Of a stretch of DNA of 49,247 nt, positions 31,566-43,559 are shown piece by piece. Origin of the DNA: Gryganskiella cystojenkinii (lineage: Eukaryota; Mortierellomycota; Mortierellomycetes; Mortierellales; Mortierellaceae). Made by a program: the position numbers and the translations under genes. The stretch spans positions 91,734-140,980 of the forward strand of contig JAAAIG010000007.1 of NCBI GenBank assembly GCA_015852425.1, in the 5' to 3' direction. The notes under the pieces are model-generated. The model saw nothing but the letters and a program-made list of their open reading frames with translations, was not told where the DNA came from and searched no databases. Numbering within the stretch: position 1 is the first letter of the stretch; each line of letters starts with the position of its first letter.

Positions 31566-33606
31566 ATGCCCCGTCCGAATCAGCTCGTCCCCATTGCCAT
31601 TGCCGACCTCGAGCACAATGCTCACGCCACCATGGCCGTCAATGCTCTCGACTACTACAGGAGTGGTGCAAACGATATGCAGACCCTCAAGGATAACCAA
31701 GAGGCGTTCAACAGGTGTGTTTAATTTTTTTTTTTTTTCACCCTGCGCTCTTTCCCAGCAAAGTGAAAGACCCTTCACGGAATTTGATAGATCGTCGTTC
31801 CTCTAACCTACCCCTTATTGTTAACTGTAACATTGCATAGACTGCGACTCCGTCCAAGAATCCTGAGGGATGTCTCTAAAGTCACTACGGAGACCACGCT
31901 TCTGGGACACACCGTTAGCAGCCCGATCTGTGTCGCCCCCACGGCCATGCAACGACTTGCTAACGACGCCGGTGAAAAGGCCACTGCGAGAGGTATGCAA
32001 TGAGAATACAGAAAAAAAAGTCGAAACAGACCATGCGCCAAGGGGAGAATCCGGCTCTTGCTCTTGCACTGCTGCATGATGGAACATAAACAGAAACAGA
32101 AAGGAAACTAACAAACGCTCTCTCCTCGTATTACATTGTCGGATCACCAATATTACTCCGTGCCAGCTGTAGCAAAGGCTAAAAAATGCATGATCTTGTC
32201 CTCCTGGGCGACCACCACAGCTGAGGATACGATTGCAGCAGGCAAAGAGATTCCCGTGGATGAGAGCACTCCCGGATTGCCCCTGTACTGGTTCCAACTC
32301 TACGTTTACAAGGACAGAGCAATGACCGAGCAACTGATCCGACGGGTTGAAAAGTGTGGATACAAAGGTAAAGGGCAATTCAACGATGGGACTTGACGGG
32401 CTTTTTATGCAGACCCCCTAGCACAGAACACACGCATTAGGAGGAGAAAGACGTTCCGGCGATTACTCATGGAGAAATGAAGTTTTCAAAAAAAAATTAA
32501 AATTTGGCGGCGTTATAGTGTCACAGCAGGAGAAAGGAAATCCCCGCTGGGCAAAGCCAAGGAAGCTATTTGAGCTGACTCTTCTTTTATTTCAAACGGG
32601 ATTCCCCGATTTTTTTTTATTTTTATTTTTTTACTTTTGTTAGCGTTGGTCATCACCGTCGACACGCCGTTCTTGGGAAGACGCTTGGCGGATGTCAGGA
32701 ACGTGTTCAAGTTACCTAGTCACATGTCGATGGCGAACTTCGAGACCAAAGATTCAAAAGTCACCATGGCTAATATCTTGGATCAGTCCGAGGCCGGAGA
32801 GGTTCTGAAGGCAAAGGCTGCAGCTGCAGCGTCTACGGCGTCAGTCAAGCAACAGGAATCTAGTTTGGCTGCCTATGTGGTCTCTCAGATCGACCCGACT
32901 TTGAACTGGAATGATATCGCATGGGTGCGCTCCATTTCGAATTTGCCCATCGTGGTCAAGGGTGTATTGACGGCCGAGGATGCCAAATTGGCAGCTGATA
33001 TCGGAGTCGAGGGTATCCTTGTCAGCAACCACGGAGGACGCCAGCTCGATGGTGTCCTTGCTACCGTAAGGACGAACAACAAAAAAAGAAGTCAAGACAA
33101 CCCACACAATATCATGTGAACACGAACTAACCTCTTTAAGCTCCTTTCGTGGACTTGAATAGATTGATGCCCTTCCCGAAGTTTTGGATGCGGTCAAGGA
33201 CAGGAACATCGAGGTATATCTCGATGGTGGTGTCAGGAAAGGGACCGATGTCTTGAAGGCCCTGGCCCTCGGTGCCAAGGCCGTCTTCCTGGGACGTCCC
33301 ATTCTCTGGGGTCTTGCCCACGATGTAAGAGTGAGGCGATTTTATTTATTTCTCGCTTTTTTTTTCTCGGCTCGGGTAAAAAGGATGTTGTATGGGATCG
33401 CGATGGGTCGTTATCAGAACCCTAACGAAACTGACGTGTTTTCGTTTCTCTTTCTTCCGCGAAACTAGGGCGAAGATGGCGTTACGCTGGCACTCAACCT
33501 TGTCCAACAAGAGTTCGAGCTCGCCATGGCGTTATCAGGATGCAGCAAGATCTCCGATATCACCCGCGACCATGTTCAACATGGTACTTCTCGTTCAAGG
33601 CTGTGA
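31566..33606 (+). CDS. Peroxisomal FMN-dependent (S)-2-hydroxyacid oxidase (glycolate/lactate oxidase type)
   Basis: Oxidises short 2-hydroxyacids to 2-oxoacids with H2O2. Exons 31566-31714, 31841-31992, 32167-32367, 32644-33065, 33163-33324 and 33469-33606 give 407 residues. Motifs: [19 protein letters not shown] (FMN site), [63 protein letters not shown] with the active-site His and the substrate/FMN Arg, and [20 protein letters not shown]. The last three residues are SRL, a PTS1 peroxisomal signal. The gate loop (about residues 195-245) is longer than in plant glycolate oxidase and Ala-rich (KAKAAAAAS). Could also be called an L-lactate oxidase; substrate preference cannot be set from sequence. 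Confidence 0.93.
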
Positions 33607-33707
33607 GACTCGAAAACGAAATCCTTGTCGATTTATTCTAGTACCCAGCATCTAGTTCGTCATATACAACGACCGCTACATGAAGACTAACAATATTGAT
33701 ACAACGT

Positions 33708-33713
33708 TTTATT
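33708..33713 (-). terminator. Poly(A) signal of the subtilase gene
   Basis: TTTATT on plus (AATAAA on minus), 157 nt past the subtilase stop, within the 263-nt convergent gap to the oxidase. Confidence 0.45.
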
Positions 33714-33869
33714 CACAGAAAGAGAAAGTCTCAAGGGGGAGTGGGAATCATAAGAAAAAAGTAAAGAGAGGGGACGTAATAGAGGAAAAAGAGGCGAGAT
33801 ACACAGGCGACGTATAGATGTTTTTTGATCTTTTGTTTAGTCTAGGGAGATACAATCCGAGGCTCTTGA

Positions 33870-35747
33870 TTACCAGGCGTAGAACTGGTCATCAACAACG
33901 TTGTTGTAGATGAGCAAGTTAGGGGTCTTAGAGTCAACATCAGTCAAGACATCACGAGTGGCACGGGCAATGAGGTACTTCTTCATCTCCTTGGGAGTCA
34001 TGGCGCCGGTGTGGAAGGCCGAGGCGTTCTCGGGGGCCAAGGACAAGTAGTAGGCGATCAATCCAGCAACGTGGGGCGAGGCCATCGAAGTACCAGAGAT
34101 GGTTCGACGGGCATCATCCGAACCAATCCAGGTGGACTGGATGTCCTTGCCAGGTCCAAAGATATCGACACAGGGACCGTGGTTCGAGAAGTAGGCACGG
34201 GAATCATCCAAGGACGAGGCGCCAACGGTCACAGCGGCCTCAACACCGGCAGGAGAGTAATCACAAGCATCGCGGTTATCGTTTCCTGCAGCGACAGCAA
34301 AGTGAAGACCAGACTCGACAGCGTTGGCGACAGCGGTATCCAAGGGACGGGACTTGCCACCTCCAAGGGACATGTTGGCAACCGATCCCTTGTACTTGCC
34401 ACCCTGCTTGGACTTGAGCGCCAAATGACTCTGAACAGCGAAATCAACACCGGCAACGACATCGGACATGGTACCGGAGCCGTTCGACCGCAAGACCTTG
34501 ACGGCCACGACCTGGGCTTTCTTCGAGACACCATAGGCTCGGGACCCGATGGTACCGGCGCAGTGAGTACCGTGACCGTTATCATCTTGATCAGGGTCAC
34601 CGCTGGGGATGGTGGCACCCCAGGTGGCTCTGCCCTGGAACTCCTTGTGATCAGTGTTCACACCGGTATCAATAACAAAGACAGTGACGCCATCGCCTCC
34701 CTTGGGGTCGTGCTCGTACTTGTTGAAGGTGCCGAGAGTAAGAGGCTTGCGGTGGGAGATACGAGCCAAACCCCAGGGAGCGCCTCTCTGGGTCTCGGAA
34801 GCATAGACGATCTGATCACGCTCGATGTAATCGACCTATTGCAAGAGGAAAATGGAAGCGAAGTGTTGGTTGGGGGCACAAACAAAAATGGATCCAGCGT
34901 GACGAAACATGGACGGAAATAAAAAGCGGTCCAAACGGAAGGGGAATGAGATAATTTATGGTTATGGTTTGTGACGATGCCATAAATGGAACAGAAAGTC
35001 GACTGAGGTCAAACAAAAAAAATTGGTGTGTGGTGTAGGGAACCAGGTGACCAAGTAAGCAGAATGATGCCCTCATGGGTGCAGAGGTGCAGAGGTGCGA
35101 AGCAATGGACTGAAGGAGGGGAACTCACAGCGCGGGAACTGCAAGTGAGTTATGAGATGATAATGAAAAGACTCTAGAATGGCCATCACTTATTATTCTC
35201 CCCGCTCATGGTTTGGCTGGGCTTGGCTGCTAGTTGAAACAACGCTGTGCGTGTTTGTTTGTGTGCGTGTGTGCCTGTGCCTGTGTGGTATGGAACAAAG
35301 GATGCGACACACAACGAAGACAAAAAGAGGACTGACAACACATTCCACACTGGACAGTTTTTTTCCACTCCAGAAAAGAAGTAATAAGCAGATAATAATA
35401 AAATCCTTCCTTACATCGGGGTTCTTGCGGATCTCTTCGAGGACATCGCGACGGAAGCGACCAGCAATACCCTGGAACTCGCCCATGTCATAGACGTGCT
35501 TGACACCACTGGTGATGCTGTCCCAGAGACCGTTCGCGGTCAAGTCACGCTTGTGGAGGTCATGAACCCAAGCTGAGTGATCCTGAGCACGGATACCGTT
35601 CTTGAAGACGACAAAGTATGAGTCAGGAATGATATCAGCATCCAAGGAGGAGAGGATGGGCGCCAAGCGCTCCGACTGCAAGAACGAGGGCAACGCTGTG
35701 GCAGCAGAGGCCATCAACAGAGCCACAGTGGAGAGTTTCAAAAGCAT
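33870..35747 (-). CDS. Secreted subtilisin-like serine protease (S8A, proteinase K type) with I9 prodomain
   Basis: Extracellular endoprotease. Exons (minus) 35747-35415 and 34835-33870 give 432 residues. Signal peptide at residues 1-19 (MLLKLSTVALLMASAATAL). The I9 propeptide follows (PDSYFVVFKNGI, EFQGIAGRFRRDVLEEIRKN), ending VDYIERDQIVYAS; the mature enzyme probably begins near TQRGAPWGLARISH. Catalytic residues: Asp about 167 (VFVIDTGVN), His about 202 (NGHGTHCAGT), Ser about 355 (SGTSMASPHVAG); the oxyanion Asn is in AAGNDNRDAC. The intron is 579 nt, long for this window, and splits the propeptide tail. Divergent from the GNAT gene. Usual nutritional or host-degrading role in fungi (family knowledge). 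Confidence 0.95.
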
Positions 35748-36457
35748 GACTGTTCAAGTGAAGAGGAAGGAGGGGTGAGGAGAGAGAGGGGCGGTTGAGA
35801 AAACGGCGGTTGGATTTGAGTTGGTGGTGGTTTTCTTTTGTTGTTGTTGGGTTGGAATGGAAATAAAGAAAGAAAAATAAAAATGAAGAACTGCAGACGA
35901 GTGGCCAATGACGAAATAAGTAAAAGAGACGACGAGTAAAGAAAAGTGTCATTGCGAAACAGCCAGGAGAAAAGGCATAAGTCAGGTCCACCAGAATGAA
36001 AAACGGAGACAACCATTGGTCAACCACGAGAGAATGAGAACATGGAGAGAGAACCACAGAGAAAAAGAGAGCAAAGTCGTTAGTGCAAGGTCAGGGCAAA
36101 TGATGAAGGACCAGTGAGCATGTATTGTACAGCAAAAGCGAGCAATGATTTCATCAGTAATGAGTACCTTTAGAAAAAGAATACAGGGAAGGGGGACAAT
36201 GAGGAAGAGGACTAAAGAGGAATGCAAAGAAGTTGCATGTCTTTTTTTTTGGATGTCTTCCACTCAACGCAATCCTGCTTTCAACGTCATTTGTCACGTG
36301 CACTATTGCGCAACTTGAAAAGTCACGACTGCGTGAATTGGTGGCGCTAGACGGTCCGTCCTGTCCTCGTTTGTCCCAACTTTTCATCCATATTTTCACG
36401 ATCACTCATCCACTCCTCTTCTCTTCTCTCTATTTAACTCTCAGAAACCTTTCCCAC
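35748..36457. promoter_or_regulatory. Divergent promoter, subtilase / GNAT, with CACGTG
   Basis: 710 nt between starts. CACGTG at 36295-36300, about 158 nt before the GNAT start. An in-frame open extension upstream of 36458 lacks protein character and is taken as 5' UTR. Confidence 0.45.
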
Positions 36458-37915
36458 ATGATCTCCGAGACCCACAACCCTATTCCCGATGCCAAACAAT
36501 TACTTGTGCCTGTCTCTGATGAGCAAGGGTACGCGGATTACCTCGCAGAACTGACCGCCTTTCTTCCGCACTCGATTTCCCAGTTTGGTCTCACTCTCAC
36601 CACTGCGCTCGAAATTAAAGAGAATCCTAACTGTCAGGCTCGTACCAAGGACCCTAACCTACGTCAAGAGGACACTGACACTCCTGTCGCCTCCACTAAG
36701 CGTCCTCCTCACTATCGGACCATTGGTATGCCGATCGCAGGCACGGATTCAAAGCAGACCGTGATAGATTTGACCATCTCTGGCCATGCCGTGTCATATT
36801 TCCCCCGTAGTCAAAACCAACTGGTCGATGCTCTTGTCGAGGATGCGAAGCAGGCCGGAGAGGTAGTTGAAAGATCCCAAGCCCTCATTGCCGTGACCGA
36901 GGCCAAAACGGCGCAATATCTGACGAAGGAATCGGCCGATCCAGTCCATGTTGGTCATGATCGGAACGTGAGGACGGTCCTTTCCAGTGTGGTGGCGCAA
37001 CTGAAAGAGCTGAGAGCCGGCGAAGGTAATACAAATTGAGCATTCAGATGCAGGGCACAGAGGCTGTTTTGCGCAGCTAACTTTGTTCGATCTTAATTGA
37101 ACCATCCTCTCTCTTTCGCTTTTCCCTATTTTATTGCTCTCTTTCTTGGCTCTTTGATATCGCTGTCGTGAGAAAAGTTTCTACGTCCGTTGTGGGGTCT
37201 GAGAACCCGGAAAACAAGGAGATGTTCTTCTGTGTGAACGACACGTGGATGCCAGCACTTCGATCGATAGGGAAGCTGTCCAAGGGACACCGAGCGGTCA
37301 AGTTTATAATCACGGAAAAAAAGCTCTTGGAGAGCGAGGCTTTGATCGTTCAGGAGTGCGAACGGATCGAACGTGACCACGGACTGGTCCTGGAATCGAT
37401 GCAGCAAAAGGATGTCCCCCAGATGATCCAGTCGAACGCGGTGCCTTACTCAGACTCGTATGGTCGTTTCATTGTCAAGACTTCTCGATGCTTCAGAAAC
37501 AAAGATGGGAAAATGGTTGCCTGGGCTGGATCCCATGAAGACTGTAAGTTCGGGAAATGGTCTTGTTGAACGATATCGTCCTTTCCGTTGTTTGTTTTAA
37601 GTGCGGCGTGCCTGATCATCTGTTCTTTCTTCAAAAATAGTTTCTGTTGCTGCGCTGTATGTTGTTCCTGCTTATCGAAAGATGGGTCTCGGCCGTCTCG
37701 TTTTGATGGCCCTGGCCCTGGCCCATGTTCGATTGGCTCGTTCGATCTTGGACAGTCGTGGTCCAGACGCAAGTCCCATCGATTCCGAGTTAATAGTCGC
37801 CCATGCAGACTGCATCGATGACAACCACCCGACCATAGTGTTTATGGAGAGATGTGGCTGGACGCCCACAGGCTACTCTAACTGGGTCGGACTCTTGAAC
37901 AGTGACGAAGAGTGA
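36458..37915 (+). CDS. GNAT-family N-acetyltransferase-like protein
   Basis: Exons 36458-37025, 37178-37543 and 37641-37915 give 402 residues. The C-terminal part carries the GNAT fold: VAALYVVPAYRKMGLGRLVL is the strand plus R-x-x-G-x-G acetyl-CoA loop, preceded by KMVAWAGSHED (beta 4) and followed by FMERCGWTPTGYSNWVG. The N-terminal 200 residues, including HYRTIGMPIAGT and a helical VLSSVVAQLKELRAGE, are not recognised. No signal peptide. The substrate is unknown; the long N-terminal region is outside the usual 150-residue GNAT. Tandem with HOP2, 201 nt from stop to next start. Confidence 0.8.
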
Positions 37916-38116
37916 AATAAGAAAGGGGCATGTTTTGACTTTCACGCCACTAAATTATTATTTCAGTAAAGCACAAATCTCCTCCGTGTGAATTTGCCAC
38001 CTCTCTTTTACTTTTTCATTACTGCACCAATTCTGCCGCCGGCGACGTCCATTCAGAAAGTTCAAACCAGGACAAAAAGAAGAAAGATAAACACAGCCTC
38101 CACTCACAAAGTCACG

Positions 38117-39379
38117 ATGCCTAAGGAAAAGAAGGTGGCTGTCAGCAAGGGCGACAAGGCATGTTGAGACCAGTTCATTCATTGTCCAGTTCGAAATTCG
38201 CGACAAAGCTTTCGTTTCATGCAAATCACAAGAACATTCTGACTGACACTTGTGCATGCGCCATCGGACTTGCACTCTCTTCATTTCTTCATTGACCTGT
38301 CAATTATAGTCCGAGAAGGTCGTCTTGGACTATCTCGTCAAGCAGAACCGACCCTACAGTGTCAGTAAGTATTGCTTCAGCCATCAAATCCCAAAGAACT
38401 TTTTTTTTTTGATTTTGTTGCGTTGTAATCGTCCCTAACTTTTTACTTTGGACTTTCGCCACCATTTAACAAAAAATAGCGGATATTGTCACCAACTTGC
38501 ACTCGGCAGTCTCAAAGACGGAATGTCAACGGGTCGTCAACAACCTGGTGGAGAAAGACTTGATCTCCTCAAAGTTGTACGGTAAACAGGCCATCTACGT
38601 AGTCCGTCAGGATACGATCGAGACCGCATCACCCGAGGAAATGGCTACTGTCGACAAGGAGTCGACGCAGTTGCAGACAAGGATCACAGAATTAAAGTCA
38701 AGAAACAAGCAGCTCACAGCAGGTAATACCTTCAATCAACACCCATCGAGTGAGCCTGAAGGCCTTTATGAATTGGTGCTTGATATTATTGTTCGTGATT
38801 CCAGTTATTTACTTTCGATTTTTCTCAGAACTTTCGGCCATGAACTCTTCGCTCACAACAGATGAAATCTCAAAGAAACTGGCGCTGCTGACTTCAAAGG
38901 TACAGATGTTGTGACGCGTTATGGAAAACGAGGCAGGGACATCGGAAGCGTTTCAGAAGGCCAGTGGAAAAAAGTCTGACTGACTATTACATTCCTTATT
39001 AATATAGAACGAGCAATCGAGCAAGAACTTGGAGTTGTTGCGCTCGGGAACCCAACTTGTCACCGCGGCAGAAAAACAAGTGGTCGTGAAGGAGATGGAG
39101 TACCATCGCAAGATTTGGAAGGAGCGACGGCGCTTGGTAAGGCCTCTCAATTAGGACTCGTTTTTTTGGATCCTTATAAGAAAGAAATACCTAGTTAGAC
39201 GTGTTGACTGATTAGCAACGTTTTTTCTTTTCTTTGCGAATTACTAGTTTAAGGATATGTTCGCGGCTGTGACAGAGAACATGCCTGGGGAACCGAAGGA
39301 TCTTCTGGAAGAGTTGGATATTGATGACAAGGATCCTTACGACGCGAACACGAATGCCAGAGAACTTCTTCTGGCATGA
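38117..39379 (+). CDS. HOP2: Meiotic homologous-pairing protein Hop2 (PSMC3IP/TBPIP)
   Basis: Partner of Mnd1 that stimulates Dmc1/Rad51 strand exchange in meiosis. Exons 38117-38158, 38310-38364, 38480-38722, 38829-38899, 39008-39136 and 39248-39379 give 223 residues (human 217). VVLDYLVKQNRPYSVTDIV and CQRVVNNLVEKDLISSKLYG form the winged-helix DNA-binding domain, with GKQAIYVVRQD closing it; then a coiled coil (STQLQTRITELKSRNKQL) and the C-terminal EYHRKIWKERRRLFKDMF and LDIDDKDPYD. The first intron needs a GC donor (AAG|GCATGT); a weaker GT (GCT|GTCAGC) would also keep frame, dropping six residues. Convergent with PMA1, 303 nt between stops. Confidence 0.95.
38159..38309 (+). other. GC-AG intron 1 of HOP2
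   Basis: The donor reads AAG|GCATGT at 38159 and the acceptor TTATAG ends at 38309; both flanking codons are whole. An in-frame GT donor at 38141 (GTCAGC) is possible but has a poor exon side. Confidence 0.6.
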
Positions 39380-39682
39380 TGTTTTCTCCACCAGCATCAC
39401 TTGTACAATAGCATATTTTTGAGCCTTGTCGTTCATTCTCTTCGGAATGTTTGAGTATGGCCTTTGTACTTTACAGCGAACACATAAAATCCTTCAAAGA
39501 TATATCCCAAAATTTGCCCTGTTTTTTTAGGCGCTAAACCAATGTGTAATGATTATTATTATGTTTTTTTAATGATGTTTTTAGGGCGCTGAAAAATACA
39601 ATCTATTTGCAAAGAGGTAGTAGATACAATGAGTGGTACTGTAGATCATGAGAAGATGCGTTTTTTTAAATAAAAAAAATAT

Positions 39683-42654
39683 CTACTTGAGCTCGACGTT
39701 GTCAACGCGTTCTTGCTTGAACGAGGAGACGACGGCGGTCATGACGGCAACCTTGCGAACGTCGTCAATGCTGTTCCAGACACGCGCCTGCTGAATCTTG
39801 TTGGCCTTGCGGGCGGCCAACTTGTTGCGGCGGGCAGTGGTGGGGACCATAGTGGCAGTCAACTCGAACGACCAGCGTCTGAACATTTGGACCTTGACAA
39901 CATCCAAGATGATAAAGTAAATGAACGAGATCAGGAGAACGACGATAGCCTCACCGGCGGGGACCTTGGTGGTCAAACCTCCGAAGATGACCATCAACAA
40001 CGCAATGATCTGGGTACCGATAATGACGGCAGCAAAGATGGGCGAGGGCAGGTTCTCCCAGAAGTAACCGGCGAGACGGGTCGAGAAAATGACGAAATGA
40101 GGAGCAGATGAGATGTGCAAGTACATGATCGACTCCAATCCACGCAAGTCCTTGTTCTCTTTAGTGTGTTGCAAGGGCTCGTAACCATAAACCTTCCAGA
40201 AGACGAAGAAATGGGCAAAGGACAGCGCAGTCAACAAGGTACCGAGGACGATCGACATGGTGATCAACTGACCAATTCTCCACTTATCGGGACGCTGAGA
40301 GATCTGGGCGTTATCGACGGCAATGACCAAGGTCGCAAGATCGTTCAAGATGCAAATCAAGATCAACAAGTGGGCGGGGAGGGACCAGTCATAGGCCATG
40401 ACGACGACAAAGAAGAACATCAAGAAGTGGACGGTTGAGGTGATACGGTAGAGGGCATAAGAACGCATACGCTGGAAGATAGCACGGGAGCACATCAAAC
40501 CATCGACAATGGTAGAAAGACCAGGGGCGAGCAAGACAATATCAGCGGCGGAGCGAGCGGCATCCGTGCATCCATGAACAGCGATACCGACATTGGCCTT
40601 CTTGAGAGCGGGGGCATCGTTAACACCATCACCAGTCATACCGACAAGGATACCACGCTTCTGAAGCAACTCAACAACACGGTACTTGTGCTCAGGAATG
40701 ACATGGGCGAAACCATCTGCACGAATGACGTGCTCAGTAATCTCATCCTCAGATTTGTCAGCATCGACCAAGTGACCAGCATCCAACATGACACGCTGCA
40801 TACCGAGACGGTGAGCAACCTCCTTGGCAATGATCAACTGATCACCGGTAATCATCTTGACAGAGACACCCATCTCGTTACAGCGGCGAATGGTCTCAGC
40901 GGAATCAGGGCGGGGAGGATCAATCAAGGAGATCATACCAATCAACTCCCAACGATCCATGTTACCCTCAACAGTACGAGCGACACCCAAGGCACGGAGA
41001 CCACGCTTGGCAAGGTTGTTAACAGCACGGACCGCATCATCATCACCACCGATGAGTCGGACAATAACCTGGGGAGCACCCTTAGCGACCTTGAAGGTAG
41101 AGTTGGTCTGGAGGTTGGTGATCGTAGCTTGGGTAAGCTTGGTGGATGAGTTAAAGGGCAAGAAGGAAGTGACTTTGAATCCGGGAACCTCGTGCTTGTG
41201 GGTACGACCCTGCAAGATCGTGAGCTGTTCCTCAGCAGCGGTACGGACGGCAAACTCAATGGGATCGTTGGCACCAGGCTCGGCAGCAAGGTAAGAGTAC
41301 AAGAGGATATCATCGGAAGAGTAGTTGTTGGCAAGGTATGGTTCATCAAAGGTCAACTCGTTGAGGGTAAGGGTACCAGTCTTATCGGAGCAGAGAACAG
41401 AGACCGAGGCCATCTCCTCAACGGCAGTGAGACGCTTGACAATAACCTTCTTGGCAGCGAGCTGCTTAGCGCCTACAGCCATGGTGACAGACATAACAGT
41501 GGGGAGACCGACGGGGATGGCAGCAACAGTCAAGACGAGAACCTTGGTAAGGACAGTCATGAACTTGCCCTCTTCTTTACCCTTGAAATGAACGAGCTGG
41601 TAAATCATGATGATCAAGACGAGGACGACGGTAATCAAAATCAAAAAGTTTCCGATACGGTTGATGATCTTTTGGAAGTGACCCTCTTCGGTGGTAATCG
41701 AGATCAAGTTGGCAGCACGACCAATGAAGGTATCACCACCGGTCTTGGTCACAACGGCCATTTGCTGACCTTGCTTGATGATCGAGGAGGAGTAGACAGT
41801 CTTGCCCTTGGACTTGGCGACAGGCAGGGACTCACCGGTCAAGGCGGACTGGTCAATCAAGAGATCACCTTCGGTGGCCTCACCAGTAGCACCAATACCG
41901 AGAAGACGACCATCGGCGGGGACGATATCACCGAGACGCAAGACAATAATATCACCAGGAACCAAGGCAGAGACATCCAACTCGACCAAGTGACCATCAC
42001 GCCAGCAGCGTGTCTTCAAGGCGAGCGTCTGACGCAACGCATCCAAGGCTGACTCAGCCTTGGACTCCTCAACGAAACCAATACAGGCGTTAACCAAAAG
42101 AAGGGCCAAGATAATACCGAAGTCCAACCAGTCCTTCACGACGGCCGAGATAATACAGGCGACCTCGATCAGGTACGCGATCGCACCAGTAAAATAACTC
42201 AAGAACTTGAGGAAAGGGTTACGTTTGACTTCGGCCAGCTCGTTGGGACCAAACTGAGCAAGACGCTCAGCGGCCTCAGCTGTGGTCAAACCGTGCTTGG
42301 GGTCGGTTTGGAGGAGTTTCTCGAGCTCGGGCGAGATCTCGTCCGCGTGTTCGTGGTGCTCGGCCTCTTGGACCTCGAGCTTACCCTTGGTGTTGGTATC
42401 TGATGGTTGCGAAGAGGGTAGAGAAAATAAACAAAAAATGATCAGTTGGAGGGGAGTTGGGTCGTGGGATGCAGTGTGCAGATTCGGGGCATCTTTGTTT
42501 TATGTGGAGAACAGAAGAGATAGGGAGAAAACTTGGCGTAGTGGATTTGAATGCAACCGTGGGATATGTCGTTTGGGAAGTTATTGACTGCTACGCAGTT
42601 TAAGATAAATGAAGGGGCGGACAACGCATCTGTACCTTCAATCTTTTCAGACAT
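39683..42654 (-). CDS. PMA1: Plasma-membrane H+-ATPase (P3A), Pma1
   Basis: Proton pump that builds the plasma-membrane potential. Exons (minus) 42654-42636 (19 nt: MSEKIE plus one base) and 42399-39683 give 911 residues. An acidic N-terminus (EVQEAEHHEHADEI) is followed by FGPNELAEVKRNPFLKFLSY, VPGDIIVLRLGDIVPADGR, DQSALTGESLPV, PVGLPTVMSVTMAVGA, the phosphorylation motif CSDKTGTLTLN, KGAPQVI, KMITGDQLIIAKEVA and GMTGDGVNDAPALKKA: every catalytic motif of P-type ATPases is intact. About ten membrane spans are visible. The C-terminus, rich in Arg/Lys and ending VDNVELK, would be the autoinhibitory region, but the Ser/Thr sites of yeast Pma1 are not recognisable. Long upstream pyrimidine-rich (minus) DNA suits a strong promoter. 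Confidence 0.97.
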
Positions 42655-42751
42655 GGTTAAATGTGCTGTTTAATACAGGCGGCCGATCGTCTTTTTTTGT
42701 AATGAACAAACTGTTCCTCGGGAAGATCTTTATGAAGACAGGTTGGGCAAC

Positions 42752-42846
42752 AAAAAAGGGAGAGAGGGAGGGAGGGGAGGAGGGGAGAGAGGAAGAAGGA
42801 GGAGAAGAGAGTGGAGAGAACGGAAGAGGAGAGAGAAAGAGGAGAA
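42752..42846. promoter_or_regulatory. Homopurine/homopyrimidine tract upstream of PMA1
   Basis: 60 consecutive purines on plus at 42752-42811 and 25 more at 42822-42846. On the PMA1 strand this is a CT tract 98-192 nt before the start codon, where highly expressed fungal genes often carry CT-rich promoter or leader elements. Confidence 0.5.
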
Positions 42847-43559
42847 TGCGAAGGATAACTTGACGAAAAACAAAAAAAAACAAAGAAAAAAAACTGGAAT
42901 GGGAAGTGCAGTACAATGGTCCTTTTATACTATTTTTCTTCCTTGATTGCTGATAACAAAGCCGGATGCCCATCAGGATTGGGCGAGACGAGTTGAAAAA
43001 AAAGGGGAACGAGGAGAGAGGAGATACACAAATAGCGGGGATGGCTCACCACCAAGCCTAAACAGGATCGTTTGAACGATAGAATAATCCATTTCCTAAA
43101 CAATCAATCGCCTTTTTTTACCTGGCAATTGCAATTGCGACTGTTTTGCCATGGGCCACATCACACCCTCCCTTCCTCTTCCCTTTGAGAGGGTGCGTGA
43201 GGGACGGGCTCACAAATGGGGTTCAAAAAAAGAGAGTTGAGTGGATTTTTCGGTAACAACTAAAAATCTTTCCCCTTCCTCCTCCTCCGTACTGTTCGCC
43301 TTCCCCTCTTTTTTTTTCTATTGAAATAACCCTTTCATTTTAAAATAGGTTTGCACCATATCATCTTACTCCTGCGTAAATACAAATGTAACGGACTTTT
43401 TTCTTTTTTTTTTGAAAAAAAAGGGCGAAAGAATCTCTGGAAGGATTTACAAAAACGCAAAAAAAAAAAAATACCTTATTATAGACCAATGCTTACATTG
43501 AATAGGCTCCTCTTGGATTTTGGTTTATACTCTTTTGAACTACTTTACCTTTATTGAGA

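Noticed and set aside
34011..34922. 303-codon plus frame over the subtilase
   Set aside because: Antisense shadow produced by strong codon bias of the protease exon.
41192..42052. 286-codon plus frame over PMA1
   Set aside because: Antisense shadow of highly codon-biased PMA1.
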